Positions 28,200 through 37,414 are shown, numbered from the stretch's first letter. The stretch is 64,000 bases of DNA from Pedobacter jeongneungensis (GCF_000633455.1 NZ_AYMG01000007.1:1-64000); one strand, 5' to 3'. Notes: generated by a model from the letters alone, not told the origin. Numbers and translations: made by a program.

Positions 28200-29960
28200 A
28201 TGAAAAAATTTTTAACCATAATATTTACAATTGCTGTATTTACAGGCTGTAAAAAAGATTTATTAAATACTACCCCACCTTCGCAAATTGCATCAGAAAC
28301 GATGTGGACCAGCGATAATTTAACCGATCAGGGGATGACGGGGGTGTATGCCGCTATGAGGTATGGTATGGCCACAGGTGGCGCATCAGGATTGGAACTT
28401 TATCAAATGGATTGTTTAGGCTTAACGGGACAGACCTCTGGAGCAGAATCGTTACTTTCAGGAACCATAACTGCCAGCAATGGATACTTCAGCTCGCATT
28501 GGCAAAACCTTTATGAAGGCATTCAAAGGGCAAATGATGCGTTAAAGAATATTCCTTTAAAATCACCTTCTTCAGCAGAGAAAAAAGCCAGATACATTGC
28601 TGAAAGTAAATTTTTAAGGGCCTATTTTTATCTAAGGCTTAACCAATTGTATAAGGGTGTTCCTATTTACCTTGAGCCTTTTACAGCAGAACAAGCCATT
28701 AAACCCCGTTCTACCGAAGCCGAAGTTTGGGCATTGGTGATCAGTGATTTAAGTGCCGCAATTGCAGAACCAAATTTACCTGATCGTTACGCAAGCGGTA
28801 ATGGCGCTTATGGGCATGTAACTAAAGGTGCTGCTTATGCTTTACGCGGCAAAGCCTATATGTATACGCAAAAATGGGACCTCGCTGCAGCCGACTTTCA
28901 AAAAGTTAAAGATGCAGGATATGGCTTGTTTGCCAATTATAGTAACCTGTTTAAAACAGCAAATGAGCAGTCAAATGAAATGATTTTCTCTATTCAGAAC
29001 ATCGGTATTACAGGATTTGGATCTACCACTCAGTTTTATTGTGGTACACGCTCATCTTTTGGTTCCTGCTGGAATACTTATCATGTATCGCCTAACCTGG
29101 TTGATCTTTATGAGAATGCAGATGGTTCTAAATTTAACTGGGATGCTGTTCTCCCTGGTTATTCAACACTTAGCGTAGCCGAAAGGGAAGTTTTCTTTCT
29201 CCGAAATAATTTAACAGCGGCAGAAATTACAGCCGCAACAAGCAGGGGAGCTAAAATGAGCCTTTATCTTCCTACAGGAAACGAGGCCCGTATTCAACAA
29301 GCTTACGCAAACCGCGATCCACGTTTAGCAGCCAATGTGATTACGCCTTACTCAACTTATGTAGGCGTTTTTAACGGTGCAAATGCTATAGTTACCTCAA
29401 GATGGCCTTATCGTGCTGAAGGTGCTGTAAATGGCGATTTACGTACTGATACCCAAAGTTTATTTTACTATCTGTATCGTAAATATGTTTATGAAGGTAC
29501 AACTGAAACACCGGCGAGAGATTACGGGCCAACAGATTTTGTATTAATCAGATATGCAGATGTACTCTTAATGTGGGCCGAGGCGCTAAACGAACAGGGC
29601 TTAACATCTGAAGCAATTGCCAAAGTAAACGAAGTAAGAGCGCGAGCTGGTGTAGCTATACTTCAAAATACAAATGGTGCATTACCAACATTTGTATCTG
29701 GTCAGACTGATTTAAGAGAACGGATCCGTAACGAAAGAAGGGTAGAATTTCCAAATGAGGGAATTAATTTCTTTGATGAGATGAGGTGGAAAAGCTGGAA
29801 AGACAAAGTTTTTTATGCCGGTAACGGGGTGAAACAGGCATGGGGTAAAGTAGTATATGCTTATTCGTTTAAAGGTGATTACTTGTATAATTGGGCAATT
29901 CCTGCAGTAGAAATAGAAAGAAATCCAAACCTGACCCAAAATCCTGGCTGGATAAATTAA
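28200..29960 (+). CDS. SusD/RagB-family lipoprotein (uronate polysaccharide locus)
   Basis: Surface substrate-binding partner of the SusC just upstream. The ATG at 28200 is chosen over an upstream in-frame ATG inside the susC end because it gives a clean lipoprotein signal (KKFLTIIFTIAVFTGC, Cys 17) and 586 residues. SusD signatures seen: ESKFLRAYFYLRLNQLYKGVP, FVLIRYADVLLMWAEALNE, RNERRVEFPNEGINFFDEMR and the NPNLTQNPGW ending. A hairpin terminator-like structure at 29981 separates it from the lyase gene. That may lower downstream expression relative to susC/susD. Confidence 0.93.
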   Translation: MKKFLTIIFTIAVFTGCKKDLLNTTPPSQIASETMWTSDNLTDQGMTGVYAAMRYGMATGGASGLELYQMDCLGLTGQTSGAESLLSGTITASNGYFSSHWQNLYEGIQRANDALKNIPLKSPSSAEKKARYIAESKFLRAYFYLRLNQLYKGVPIYLEPFTAEQAIKPRSTEAEVWALVISDLSAAIAEPNLPDRYASGNGAYGHVTKGAAYALRGKAYMYTQKWDLAAADFQKVKDAGYGLFANYSNLFKTANEQSNEMIFSIQNIGITGFGSTTQFYCGTRSSFGSCWNTYHVSPNLVDLYENADGSKFNWDAVLPGYSTLSVAEREVFFLRNNLTAAEITAATSRGAKMSLYLPTGNEARIQQAYANRDPRLAANVITPYSTYVGVFNGANAIVTSRWPYRAEGAVNGDLRTDTQSLFYYLYRKYVYEGTTETPARDYGPTDFVLIRYADVLLMWAEALNEQGLTSEAIAKVNEVRARAGVAILQNTNGALPTFVSGQTDLRERIRNERRVEFPNEGINFFDEMRWKSWKDKVFYAGNGVKQAWGKVVYAYSFKGDYLYNWAIPAVEIERNPNLTQNPGWIN

Positions 29961-29980
29961 ATAAATAATTGGTTAGTTTT

Positions 29981-30016
29981 AGGCTGCCATTGCGGTGGCG
30001 GCCTGTTTTAATTTAA
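29981..30016 (+). terminator. Terminator-like hairpin between susD and the lyase gene
   Basis: AGGCTGCC (29981-29988) pairs with GGCGGCCT (29997-30004) with one G-T pair, followed by GTTTTAATTT. It may be a full or partial terminator that separates the transporter genes from the enzymes. Confidence 0.55.
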
Positions 30017-30086
30017 ACAACTTGTAAAATCCCTACTTTTTATTTGTTTTTTTTATCCCACAAAATAAAAAAAAACCATTCCAACC

Positions 30087-32033
30087 ATGAAGATTTCAAG
30101 AAACAAAAGTATTTGGCTTCTAACCTCCGTCATTTTACTATCTCTAAATGCTGCTGCTCAAAACACGGTAAAAAGAGATTGGCTAGCTACGGCTTACAAT
30201 AAGGTTTATCCGGCAGGAAGTGCATTCCCAAACTTACAGCCCTGGCAAAACGATCAACGTGTAAATTCGCTAAAAGCTATACAGGATTTGCCGGATAGCA
30301 CGAAACAAAAACTTTTAAAACAAGCCGAAAAAGCATTTAATTATAACTGGCCATCCTTACCTGCTTCTTTATATCTTGATTATAGACTAACGGGAACGAG
30401 GGTTAATTATGAGAACCTGCAGGGTGAACGCAGAAAAGTGTTAGCACACCTTGTTGCGGGAGAACTTATTGAAAACAAAGGAAAATATATCCCTCAGATT
30501 GTAAATGGACTCTGGCTTATTTTAGAAGAAAGTAGCTGGGTAGCACCAGCACATATTGTTGTGCAAAAAGAAGGTGCAGATCTGGCAAATATCGAAAATC
30601 CTTATATTGATTTAAATGCATCGAGAACAGGTTTAACTGTTGCAACTATTTATAATATGCTTGCACCAAAACTTGCAGATTATTCGAAAGTAATTAATGG
30701 CAGAATCCTTTATGAACTGAACCGTAGAATTTTTGACCCATATTTAAAATTTGATCATTTCTGGTGGATGGGTTTTAAGGGGAATGCTGTTAATAACTGG
30801 AATACCTATATAAATGCAAATAGCTTGCAGGCTGCATTATTGGTGCTTGAGCCGGGCAAACAGCTTGATGCTTTAACTGCGAAATTTTTAAAAAGTACAG
30901 ATAATTTTATTAACCAATATCCAGAGGATGGTGGTTGTGATGAAGGCCCTTCGTATTGGGATATGGCCGGCGGTAGGCTTATCCGTTTAATAACAATACT
31001 TAATCAGGCATCTGAAAATAAACTGAATTGGAGCGATAAGGAGCTGCTCCATAAAATTGGCTCTTATACTTACAATATGCAAATAGCCGACAAGTATGTG
31101 GTTAATTTTGCAGATGCTTTTTCAAAATACGGGCAAAATCCGGAAAGTGTTTACCAATACGGTGTAATGTTCAAGGATGAAAAACTTAAAAATTACGCTT
31201 CTTTCCTTTTTAACTCTGGAAACAGGCAGGTTTCAGCTGATGATGTCAGCGACTTTCTGGCCATTTCAAATGTATATCAGGCATTAAAATTAACGCCGGC
31301 CAAAGCTCCTTATCCACTTTATGCCATATTGCCCGATCTGCAGGTTTTTAATGCGAGGCAAAAAGCGGGTAGTACACAGGGGTTATTTTTTGCGGCAAAA
31401 GGAGGTACTAATGCAGAAAGCCATAATCATAATGATATAGGGAATTTCATTGTCTATAGTGAAGGTAAGCCGGTGCTTATCGATGTTGGCGTGGGCGTTT
31501 ACACCAGCAAAACTTTCAGTAGCAAACGTTACGAACTTTGGAATGTGCAATCGCAATGGCATAACTGCCCAAGCATAAATGGTGTTCAACAGCACGATGG
31601 CAAACAATATGCGGCAACTGATTTTAAATATAACAATACGAATAATCTGGCCACTGTTTCGATGAATATCGCCAATGCTTATCCTGCGGCTGCGGCAGTT
31701 GAAAAGTGGAACCGAACAATCTCGCTTAACAGGGCGAAAAATGAAATAAGCCTTGTTGATCAAGCTGTGCTTAAAGAATATAAGGCGCCAACCGAGCTGA
31801 ACTTTTTAACGCCCTTAACTGTAGAAATAAAAAAAGGTAAACTTATATTGGAAACAGGTTTAACAATTGCTTTTGATGAAAAAAAGTTTGAAGCGAAAAT
31901 TGATGAACAGCAAATTGATGACAACAGGTTAGCTGCCGCATGGGGATCTAAAATTTATCGGATCCGTTTAATAACCAGGCTTAAAGAGCAATTATTAGAC
32001 TCCCGGATACTAATTATACAAGCTAATAACTAA
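30087..32033 (+). CDS. Heparinase II/III-superfamily polysaccharide lyase
   Basis: Probable exported lyase that cleaves a uronic-acid polysaccharide by beta-elimination, leaving a 4,5-unsaturated uronate. The 648 residues start with a signal peptide (SIWLLTSVILLSLNAAAQ). An alpha-toroid-like domain runs to about 380 and contains FDHFWWMGFKGNAVNNWNTY near 222 and PEDGGCDEGPSYW near 285. A beta-sandwich domain then begins with ESHNHNDIGNFIVYSEGKP near 445, the typical heparinase II/III block. The family includes lyases for heparin, hyaluronan/chondroitin and alginate, so the fold does not fix the substrate. The downstream GH88, KduI and KduD genes support a glucuronate/iduronate substrate. Confidence 0.85.
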   Translation: MKISRNKSIWLLTSVILLSLNAAAQNTVKRDWLATAYNKVYPAGSAFPNLQPWQNDQRVNSLKAIQDLPDSTKQKLLKQAEKAFNYNWPSLPASLYLDYRLTGTRVNYENLQGERRKVLAHLVAGELIENKGKYIPQIVNGLWLILEESSWVAPAHIVVQKEGADLANIENPYIDLNASRTGLTVATIYNMLAPKLADYSKVINGRILYELNRRIFDPYLKFDHFWWMGFKGNAVNNWNTYINANSLQAALLVLEPGKQLDALTAKFLKSTDNFINQYPEDGGCDEGPSYWDMAGGRLIRLITILNQASENKLNWSDKELLHKIGSYTYNMQIADKYVVNFADAFSKYGQNPESVYQYGVMFKDEKLKNYASFLFNSGNRQVSADDVSDFLAISNVYQALKLTPAKAPYPLYAILPDLQVFNARQKAGSTQGLFFAAKGGTNAESHNHNDIGNFIVYSEGKPVLIDVGVGVYTSKTFSSKRYELWNVQSQWHNCPSINGVQQHDGKQYAATDFKYNNTNNLATVSMNIANAYPAAAAVEKWNRTISLNRAKNEISLVDQAVLKEYKAPTELNFLTPLTVEIKKGKLILETGLTIAFDEKKFEAKIDEQQIDDNRLAAAWGSKIYRIRLITRLKEQLLDSRILIIQANN

Positions 32034-32081
32034 ACATAATAAATAATCACTACCTAAGTAAACATTAAACAGATATTACAA

Positions 32082-33272
32082 ATGATTTTAAAAAGAATTA
32101 AAATTCTGAGTTTTTTAATTATAGTTAGCAGTTCATACTGTTTAGCACAAACGACCAGAAAACCAATGAACCAGCTGATAACAGATGAATTTAAATTTGC
32201 GGCCGATCAATATCAAGTGCTGGCTAAAAATATTCCGGTAGGTAAAACACCACAAAGTTTCGATAAAGGCAAGTCTATAAACTACGATATTAAATGGTGG
32301 TGCAGCGGTTTTTATTCGGGAAGTTTATGGTACATCTACGAACAGACCAAAGATGTGGGTATAAAACAGGAAGCCGAAGCGGCCTTAAAAGTAATAGAGC
32401 CCAACCAAACTTATACCGGAAACCACGATCTGGGTTTTATGATGTACTGCAGTTTCGGTAACGCTTACCGTTTAACCGGTAAACCAGAATATAAAGCGGT
32501 TATCCAGCATTCTGCCGAATCCTTAGCTACCCGATATCGCCCGGCTGTAAAATCAATTCAATCGTGGAACAAGAGTAAATTATGGGAATGCCCTGTAATT
32601 ATCGATAATATGATGAACCTGGAAATGATGAACTGGGTGAGTGATAACGGAGGGGACAAAAAATATAAAGAAATTTCGGTTACACATGCCAACACCACAT
32701 TAAAAAACCATTTCCGCCCCGATTTTAGTTCTTACCATGTGGTTGATTATAATCCGGAAACAGGAGAGGTGATTAGAAAAGCCACCTGGCAGGGTGCTGC
32801 AAACTGTTCGGCATGGTCGCGTGGACAGGGTTGGGCTTTATATGGCTATACCATGATGTACCGTTTTACCAAAGATGAAACCTATTTAAGACAGGCTAAA
32901 GGCATTGCACATTTTATCCTCAACCATCCAAACCTTCCCGCTGATAAAATACCTTTCTGGGATTTTGATGCACAGGGTATTCCTTTTGCCAAACGCGACG
33001 CCTCTGCGGGTGCACTGATGGCTTCGGCATTGTTAGAGCTTGGTCAATATACTTCAGGCATTGAAAAAACCGAATTCAAATCCGCAGCTGAAACCATGAT
33101 TTATTCGCTTTCGAGCAGTGCTTACCATGCAAAATTAGGTGAAAATGGCGGCTTTTTATTGATGCACAGTACAGGTGCCTACCCATTGAACAGTGAAATA
33201 GACGTACCGCTTATTTATGCCGATTACTATTATTTAGAGGCTTTGGCCAGGTATAAAAAATGGTATTTGTAG
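32082..33272 (+). CDS. GH88 unsaturated glucuronyl hydrolase
   Basis: Removes the 4,5-unsaturated uronic acid from the non-reducing end of lyase products by hydration-driven hydrolysis. The 396-residue protein has a signal peptide (KILSFLIIVSSSYCLAQ), so it is periplasmic. The two family catalytic aspartates appear as NHDLGF (Asp 116) and VIIDNMMNL (Asp 175), spaced 59 residues apart as in characterised UGL enzymes. NCSAWSRGQGWALYGYTMMY further supports GH88 over GH105. It follows the lyase by 48 bp, giving the expected enzyme order. Confidence 0.92.
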   Translation: MILKRIKILSFLIIVSSSYCLAQTTRKPMNQLITDEFKFAADQYQVLAKNIPVGKTPQSFDKGKSINYDIKWWCSGFYSGSLWYIYEQTKDVGIKQEAEAALKVIEPNQTYTGNHDLGFMMYCSFGNAYRLTGKPEYKAVIQHSAESLATRYRPAVKSIQSWNKSKLWECPVIIDNMMNLEMMNWVSDNGGDKKYKEISVTHANTTLKNHFRPDFSSYHVVDYNPETGEVIRKATWQGAANCSAWSRGQGWALYGYTMMYRFTKDETYLRQAKGIAHFILNHPNLPADKIPFWDFDAQGIPFAKRDASAGALMASALLELGQYTSGIEKTEFKSAAETMIYSLSSSAYHAKLGENGGFLLMHSTGAYPLNSEIDVPLIYADYYYLEALARYKKWYL

Positions 33273-33305
33273 AATTGATAAACGATAGGTGTAAATAAAA
33301 AGATT

Positions 33306-33402
33306 CGTCATTGCGAGGAGGAACGACGAAGCAATCTTTCATGCTAGTGGTTCTTGCTATAAAGATTGCTTCGTCGGCTGAAAAAGCCTTCTCGCAATGA
33401 CG
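33306..33402. repeat. 97-bp compound palindromic element, copy A
   Basis: Outer arms CGTCATTGCGAG (33306-33317) and CTCGCAATGACG (33391-33402) enclose inner arms GAAGCAATCTTT (33328-33339) and AAAGATTGCTTC (33361-33372) and a small GGCTGAAAAAGCC hairpin (33376-33388). A second copy with the same arms is at 46496-46590. It lies between the GH88 and DUF2264 genes of the locus. It has no coding content and resembles a MITE- or REP-type dispersed element. Confidence 0.85.
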
Positions 33403-33482
33403 ACTTTTGGCAGCTTGTCATCGCCAGATCATTGTATATTAATGGAAATCGAATTATTATAAAATAGATTAAAACAAAATTG

Positions 33483-34706
33483 ATGAAATATAAACTAATT
33501 TTTTCTGCCATGCTGATTATTTCGCAGTTGGCATATGCACAAAAGAAACCCACAACCGGCGCCGAAGACCGTGCTTTTTGGGTAAAAACCTTAAACCGCA
33601 TTGCTTACCCGGTGATCCATAACCTCGCCAACGAAACTTTAAAAAAGAATATGCCCTTAGAAAAAGCTCCTGGCTATGGCTTAAACGTCGCTAAAGTCAC
33701 TTATTTAGAGGCTTTGGGGCGAACCATTGCTGGTGTGGCACCCTGGTTAGCCCTGCCTGATGATGATACTGCAGAGGGTAAACTCCGGAAAACCATGCGC
33801 ACCGAACTTTTAAAAGCCCTGGCCAATTCAGTAAATCCAGATAGTCCCGATTATATTAGTTACCGCTCAGAAAGTCAGCCGATTGTTGATGCCGCTTATG
33901 TGGCACATTCTTTTTTGCGTGCGCCAAAAGCACTGTGGGAACCGCTTGATGAAGTAACTAAAAAGAGGTTTATCGAAGAATTTAAATCCTTGCGTACCCG
34001 TAGCGGTGCCTATAATAACTGGTTATTGTTTTCTGGTCTTACGGAAGGTTTTTTATTGAGTATAGGCGAACAGTACGATCCTGCACGTGTGCAGTTTTCG
34101 ATCAATAAAATGAAAGAATGGTATGTTGGCGACAGCTGGTACAGTGATGGCGAAAAATTTAGCATGGATTATTACAATTCTTATGTAATCCACCCGATGC
34201 TGGTTGATCTGCTAAAAGTTTTGGTAGATAAGAAAAAGGCACAACAGGCAGATTACGATCTGGCATTAAAAAGAATGGTGCGTTACTCCGAATACCTGGA
34301 AAGGATTATTTCGCCTGAAGGTACTTATCCTGCTTATGGGCGCTCAATTACCTACCGCACGGCGGCATTTCAGGCTTTGGCGCAAACAGCTTTAATGGAA
34401 AAACTACCCGAATATGTAAAGCCTGCACAGGTGCGCGGTGCATTAACCAAAGTAATGCACAATCTTTACGATGGCAACCAGAATTTTGATGGCAAAGGAT
34501 GGTTGGTGCTGGGCTTTAACGGCCATCAGCCGGAAGTAGCTGATACCTATACCTCTACAGGAAGTTTATATATGGCTAGTCTTGGCTTTTTAACCTTAGG
34601 ACTGCCTGCCGATAATAAATTCTGGACAGATGCACCAGCACCGTGGACAAGTTTAAAAGCCTGGGGTGGAGAAACCATAAAAAAGGACTATAAAGTTGAG
34701 TATTAA
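33483..34706 (+). CDS. DUF2264-family protein, probable uronate-locus glycosidase
   Basis: The 407-residue protein has a signal peptide (KYKLIFSAMLIISQLAYAQ), so it is probably periplasmic. The ATG at 33483 is preferred over the TTG one codon earlier. The body matches the DUF2264 pattern: GLNVAKVTYLEALGRTIAG, YNNWLLFSGLTEGFLL, WYVGDSWYSDGEKFSMDYYNSYVIHPML and AYGRSITYRTAAFQALAQ. The repeated helical pairs suggest an (alpha/alpha)6 toroid. Some DUF2264 proteins in polysaccharide loci have, as I recall, been assigned beta-glucuronidase activity (GH154). I cannot verify that here, but it would fit this locus. It is 210 bp from GH88 with a repeat element between them. Confidence 0.8.
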   Translation: MKYKLIFSAMLIISQLAYAQKKPTTGAEDRAFWVKTLNRIAYPVIHNLANETLKKNMPLEKAPGYGLNVAKVTYLEALGRTIAGVAPWLALPDDDTAEGKLRKTMRTELLKALANSVNPDSPDYISYRSESQPIVDAAYVAHSFLRAPKALWEPLDEVTKKRFIEEFKSLRTRSGAYNNWLLFSGLTEGFLLSIGEQYDPARVQFSINKMKEWYVGDSWYSDGEKFSMDYYNSYVIHPMLVDLLKVLVDKKKAQQADYDLALKRMVRYSEYLERIISPEGTYPAYGRSITYRTAAFQALAQTALMEKLPEYVKPAQVRGALTKVMHNLYDGNQNFDGKGWLVLGFNGHQPEVADTYTSTGSLYMASLGFLTLGLPADNKFWTDAPAPWTSLKAWGGETIKKDYKVEY

Positions 34707-34795
34707 TACTAATAATAAATATCGTATAAATATATTTGCGGATAAGATCTGTGATATGAGTTCAGGTCCTAATCTCAAAACTCAATTTTTAACCA

Positions 34796-35635
34796 ATGAA
34801 TAAATTCGAAAGCCGTTACGCTCAAAGCCCTAAAGAAGTTAAACAAATGGATACCGCAGCTTTGCGGGAAAATTTCCTGATCGAAAACGTGTTTGAGGCA
34901 AACCAGGTAAATTTAACCTTATCTCATTTTGATAGATATATTGTTGGTGGTGCAATGCCTGTTGATCAGAAAATAGCACTTCCAAACCCGGATGATTTAA
35001 AAGCAACCTACTTTTTAGAACGCAGGGAACTGGGTATCATCAATGTTGGTGGAAAGGCAATTGTAACAGCCGATGGCGAAAAATATGAATTGGACTATAA
35101 AGAAGCATTGTATATTGGTAAAGGGACAAAAGAAGTGTTTTTTGAATCTGCTACCCCTGGCGAAGCCGCTAAATTATACATCAATTCTGCACCTGCACAC
35201 CATACTTACCCAACCAAAAAGGTAAGTAAAGCCGAAGCGGAAATTGTAGAGTTGGGGACGCCAGAAACCGCTAACCACAGGATTATTAATAAATTGTTGG
35301 TAAACAGTGTTTTGCCAACCTGCCAGTTGCAAATGGGTATGACCGAATTAAAATCGGGCAGTGTATGGAATACCATGCCGGCACATACACACGATAGAAG
35401 GATGGAAGCTTATTTCTATTTCGAAGTTCCTAAAGGGCAGAGCGTTTGCCATTTCATGGGGCAGCCTCAAGAAACCCGTCACATCTGGATGCAGAATGAT
35501 CAGGCGGTAATTTCACCAAACTGGTCTATCCATTCAGGGGCCGGCACTAGCAATTATACTTTTATTTGGGGTATGGCTGGTGAAAACCTTGATTATGGAG
35601 ATATGGATCATTGTGCCATTACCGAACTGAAATAA
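34796..35635 (+). CDS. kduI: 5-dehydro-4-deoxy-D-glucuronate isomerase KduI
   Basis: Zinc-dependent cytoplasmic isomerase converting 5-keto-4-deoxyuronate to 3-deoxy-D-glycero-2,5-hexodiulosonate. The 279-residue cupin has its metal ligands in PAHTHDRRMEAYFYF (His 197, His 199, Glu 204) and SIHSGAG (His 246). Each is one residue after the E. coli ligands His 196, His 198, Glu 203 and His 245, so the site is intact. No signal peptide. It follows DUF2264 by 89 bp and precedes kduD by 72 bp. Confidence 0.95.
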   Translation: MNKFESRYAQSPKEVKQMDTAALRENFLIENVFEANQVNLTLSHFDRYIVGGAMPVDQKIALPNPDDLKATYFLERRELGIINVGGKAIVTADGEKYELDYKEALYIGKGTKEVFFESATPGEAAKLYINSAPAHHTYPTKKVSKAEAEIVELGTPETANHRIINKLLVNSVLPTCQLQMGMTELKSGSVWNTMPAHTHDRRMEAYFYFEVPKGQSVCHFMGQPQETRHIWMQNDQAVISPNWSIHSGAGTSNYTFIWGMAGENLDYGDMDHCAITELK

Positions 35636-35647
35636 TAATTTCTTACC

Positions 35648-35686
35648 GTCATCTCGACTGAAGCGTAGCGGAATGGAGAGATCTTA
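35648..35686. repeat. Short dispersed-type repeat between kduI and kduD
   Basis: The segment opens CGTCATCTCGACTGAAGCG and continues with GGAATGGAGAGATCTT. I associate this class (CGTCATYTCGA ... GGAGAGATCT) with scattered Bacteroidota repeats, and a diverged relative occurs at 59963-60083. It lies in the 72-bp gap between two pathway genes, right before the kduD start. Confidence 0.5.
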
Positions 35687-35707
35687 AAAATAGAACTTTA
35701 AAAAATC

Positions 35708-36472
35708 ATGTCGAACATATTTAATTTAGCAGGTAAAACTGCATTAGTTACCGGCTGTAAAAGAGGTATTGGAAAAGCAATGGCTTTAGCACTCGCCGAA
35801 GCAGGTGCAGATATTATCGGTGTTTCTGCCAGTTTAGAATTAGAGGGAAGTGCCGTAGAAAAAGAAGTAACCGCATTAGGCAGAAAATTTTATGCCTATC
35901 AGTGCGATTTCGGTAAACGCGAAAATACCCTGGCTTTTGCTGCGAAGGTAAAAGCCGATCATCCGGTTATCGATATCCTGGTAAATAATGCCGGAACTAT
36001 TTTGCGCAAGCCGATTGCCGAACATCCGGATGAGTATTGGGATGAGGTAATTGCGGTAAACCAAACTGCTCCGTTTATTTTAACACGCGAAATTGGCCGC
36101 GAAATGATTGCAAGAGGTAGTGGAAAAGTAATTTTCACTGCATCTTTACTTTCATTCCAGGGTGGTATAACTGTGCCAGGTTATGCCGCTAGTAAAGGCG
36201 CAATTGCTTCTTTAACCAAAGCTTTTGCTAACGAGTGGGCTTCAAAAGGTGTAAATGTAAATGCCATTGCGCCAGGTTACATTGCTACAGATAATACTTC
36301 GGCATTACGCGAAGATCAGGACAGGAGCACTTCAATTTTATCGCGTATCCCTGCCGGAAGATGGGGAACACCTGAAGATTTTAAGGGGCCAACATTATTC
36401 TTAGCCTCGCAAGCCAGCGATTACGTACATGGAACAATTTTAACCGTTGATGGCGGTTGGATGGGACGGTAA
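35708..36472 (+). CDS. kduD: 2-dehydro-3-deoxy-D-gluconate 5-dehydrogenase KduD (SDR)
   Basis: Short-chain dehydrogenase that reduces 3-deoxy-D-glycero-2,5-hexodiulosonate to 2-keto-3-deoxygluconate with NAD(P)H. The 254-residue protein shows the nucleotide motif TGCKRGIG (15-22), NNAG near 93, and the catalytic YAASK (Tyr 159, Lys 163), ending DGGWMGR. Its place after kduI makes KduD much more likely than another SDR. The next enzymes (KdgK, KdgA) are not in the window. A terminator follows at 36518. Confidence 0.92.
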   Translation: MSNIFNLAGKTALVTGCKRGIGKAMALALAEAGADIIGVSASLELEGSAVEKEVTALGRKFYAYQCDFGKRENTLAFAAKVKADHPVIDILVNNAGTILRKPIAEHPDEYWDEVIAVNQTAPFILTREIGREMIARGSGKVIFTASLLSFQGGITVPGYAASKGAIASLTKAFANEWASKGVNVNAIAPGYIATDNTSALREDQDRSTSILSRIPAGRWGTPEDFKGPTLFLASQASDYVHGTILTVDGGWMGR

Positions 36473-36517
36473 GTCAGTCTGGAGTCTTTAGTCCTGAAAC
36501 GATGATTCGGGATATTC

Positions 36518-36555
36518 AAACCTCGCAGGTTTCTGATACCTGCGAGGTTTTTTAA
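36518..36555 (+). terminator. Rho-independent terminator after kduD
   Basis: AACCTCGCAGGT (36519-36530) pairs with ACCTGCGAGGTT (36538-36549), with a 7-nt loop and a T-run. It ends the polysaccharide utilization locus. Confidence 0.85.
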
Positions 36556-36569
36556 GCTATTCAGCTAAC

Positions 36570-36653
36570 GCTCGTTTCTAACGAGCATTGAATAATTTAT
36601 CGTTTACAAACGATAGAATCGTAAAGCAATTTATGCACTCGTTCGGAAACGAG
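36570..36653. repeat. Cluster of three CGTT/AACG hairpins
   Basis: Three back-to-back palindromes share a CGTT/AACG core: GCTCGTT/AACGAGC (36570-36586), TATCGTTT/AAACGATA (36598-36615) and CTCGTT/AACGAG (36638-36653). They lie downstream of the kduD terminator, between it and the convergent carbonic anhydrase gene. They look like a REP/BIME-type array; no gene is present. Confidence 0.6.
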
Positions 36654-36728
36654 CGCAAACTTTTCTCATTTAAACACCGTAGGTTTTTTATGCAATCAGG
36701 ACTCTAAACTCCCAATGCTAAGCCCCAA

Positions 36729-37355
36729 CTAATAGAGGTTATAAATCTCCTTAATATCCTTCAAAATAGCTTCAAAATCGATTTTAAGGTCAATTAAACG
36801 GCCGGTATGGATGTCGAAAACCCAACCATGAACGGTTATTCCACGTTTAGTAATCGCTTCCTGCACTGCTGCGGTTTTTAACAGGTTTACGCATTGCTCC
36901 TGAACATTGAGTTCTACCAATCTGTTGTAGCGGGCGCCCTCATCTTCAATTGCATTTAATTCATCTCTGTGGATGCGATAAACATCGCGGATGTTTCTCA
37001 ACCATGGGTTTAATATACCCATATCGGCAGGCTGCATGGCAGCTTTAACCCCGCCACAGTTGTAGTGACCGCAAACCACGATATGGTTTACTTTTAAATG
37101 GCGTACGGCGTAATTTAAAACCGTCATCACGTTTAAATCTACATTATTTACCAGGTTGGCTACATTGCGGTGTACAAAAGCCTGACCAGGCTGTATGCCC
37201 ATTAAATCTTCTGCCGTAACGCGACTATCTGAGCATCCGATATACAAAAATTCCGGACTTTGCCCTTTCGATAATTCGGTAAAATAATTAGGATCGATGG
37301 CCAGTTTATCGGCAATCCATTTTTCATTGTTCTTAAAAACGTCTTCTACATTCAT
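36729..37355 (-). CDS. Beta-class carbonic anhydrase
   Basis: Interconverts CO2 and bicarbonate in the cytoplasm. The 208-residue protein has the zinc ligands of beta carbonic anhydrases: CSDSRV (Cys 41, with Asp 43-Arg 45 dyad) and CGHYNCGG (His 97, Cys 100). The PGQAFVHRNVANLV block between them is characteristic. It has no signal peptide and the length is normal. The next gene on the minus strand, coding for a flavodoxin-fold protein, lies 59 bp upstream and may be co-transcribed. Confidence 0.94.
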   Translation of the reverse strand: MNVEDVFKNNEKWIADKLAIDPNYFTELSKGQSPEFLYIGCSDSRVTAEDLMGIQPGQAFVHRNVANLVNNVDLNVMTVLNYAVRHLKVNHIVVCGHYNCGGVKAAMQPADMGILNPWLRNIRDVYRIHRDELNAIEDEGARYNRLVELNVQEQCVNLLKTAAVQEAITKRGITVHGWVFDIHTGRLIDLKIDFEAILKDIKEIYNLY

Positions 37356-37414
37356 GTTTGTGCTTTAAATAGCGTTTTTGGATTTGTAAATTGTGATAAG
37401 CGTTATTTGGAATT

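Noticed and set aside
33306..33402. CRISPR-like array
   Set aside because: The repeats are isolated palindromes, not regularly spaced direct repeats with unique spacers, and no cas gene is present anywhere in the window.
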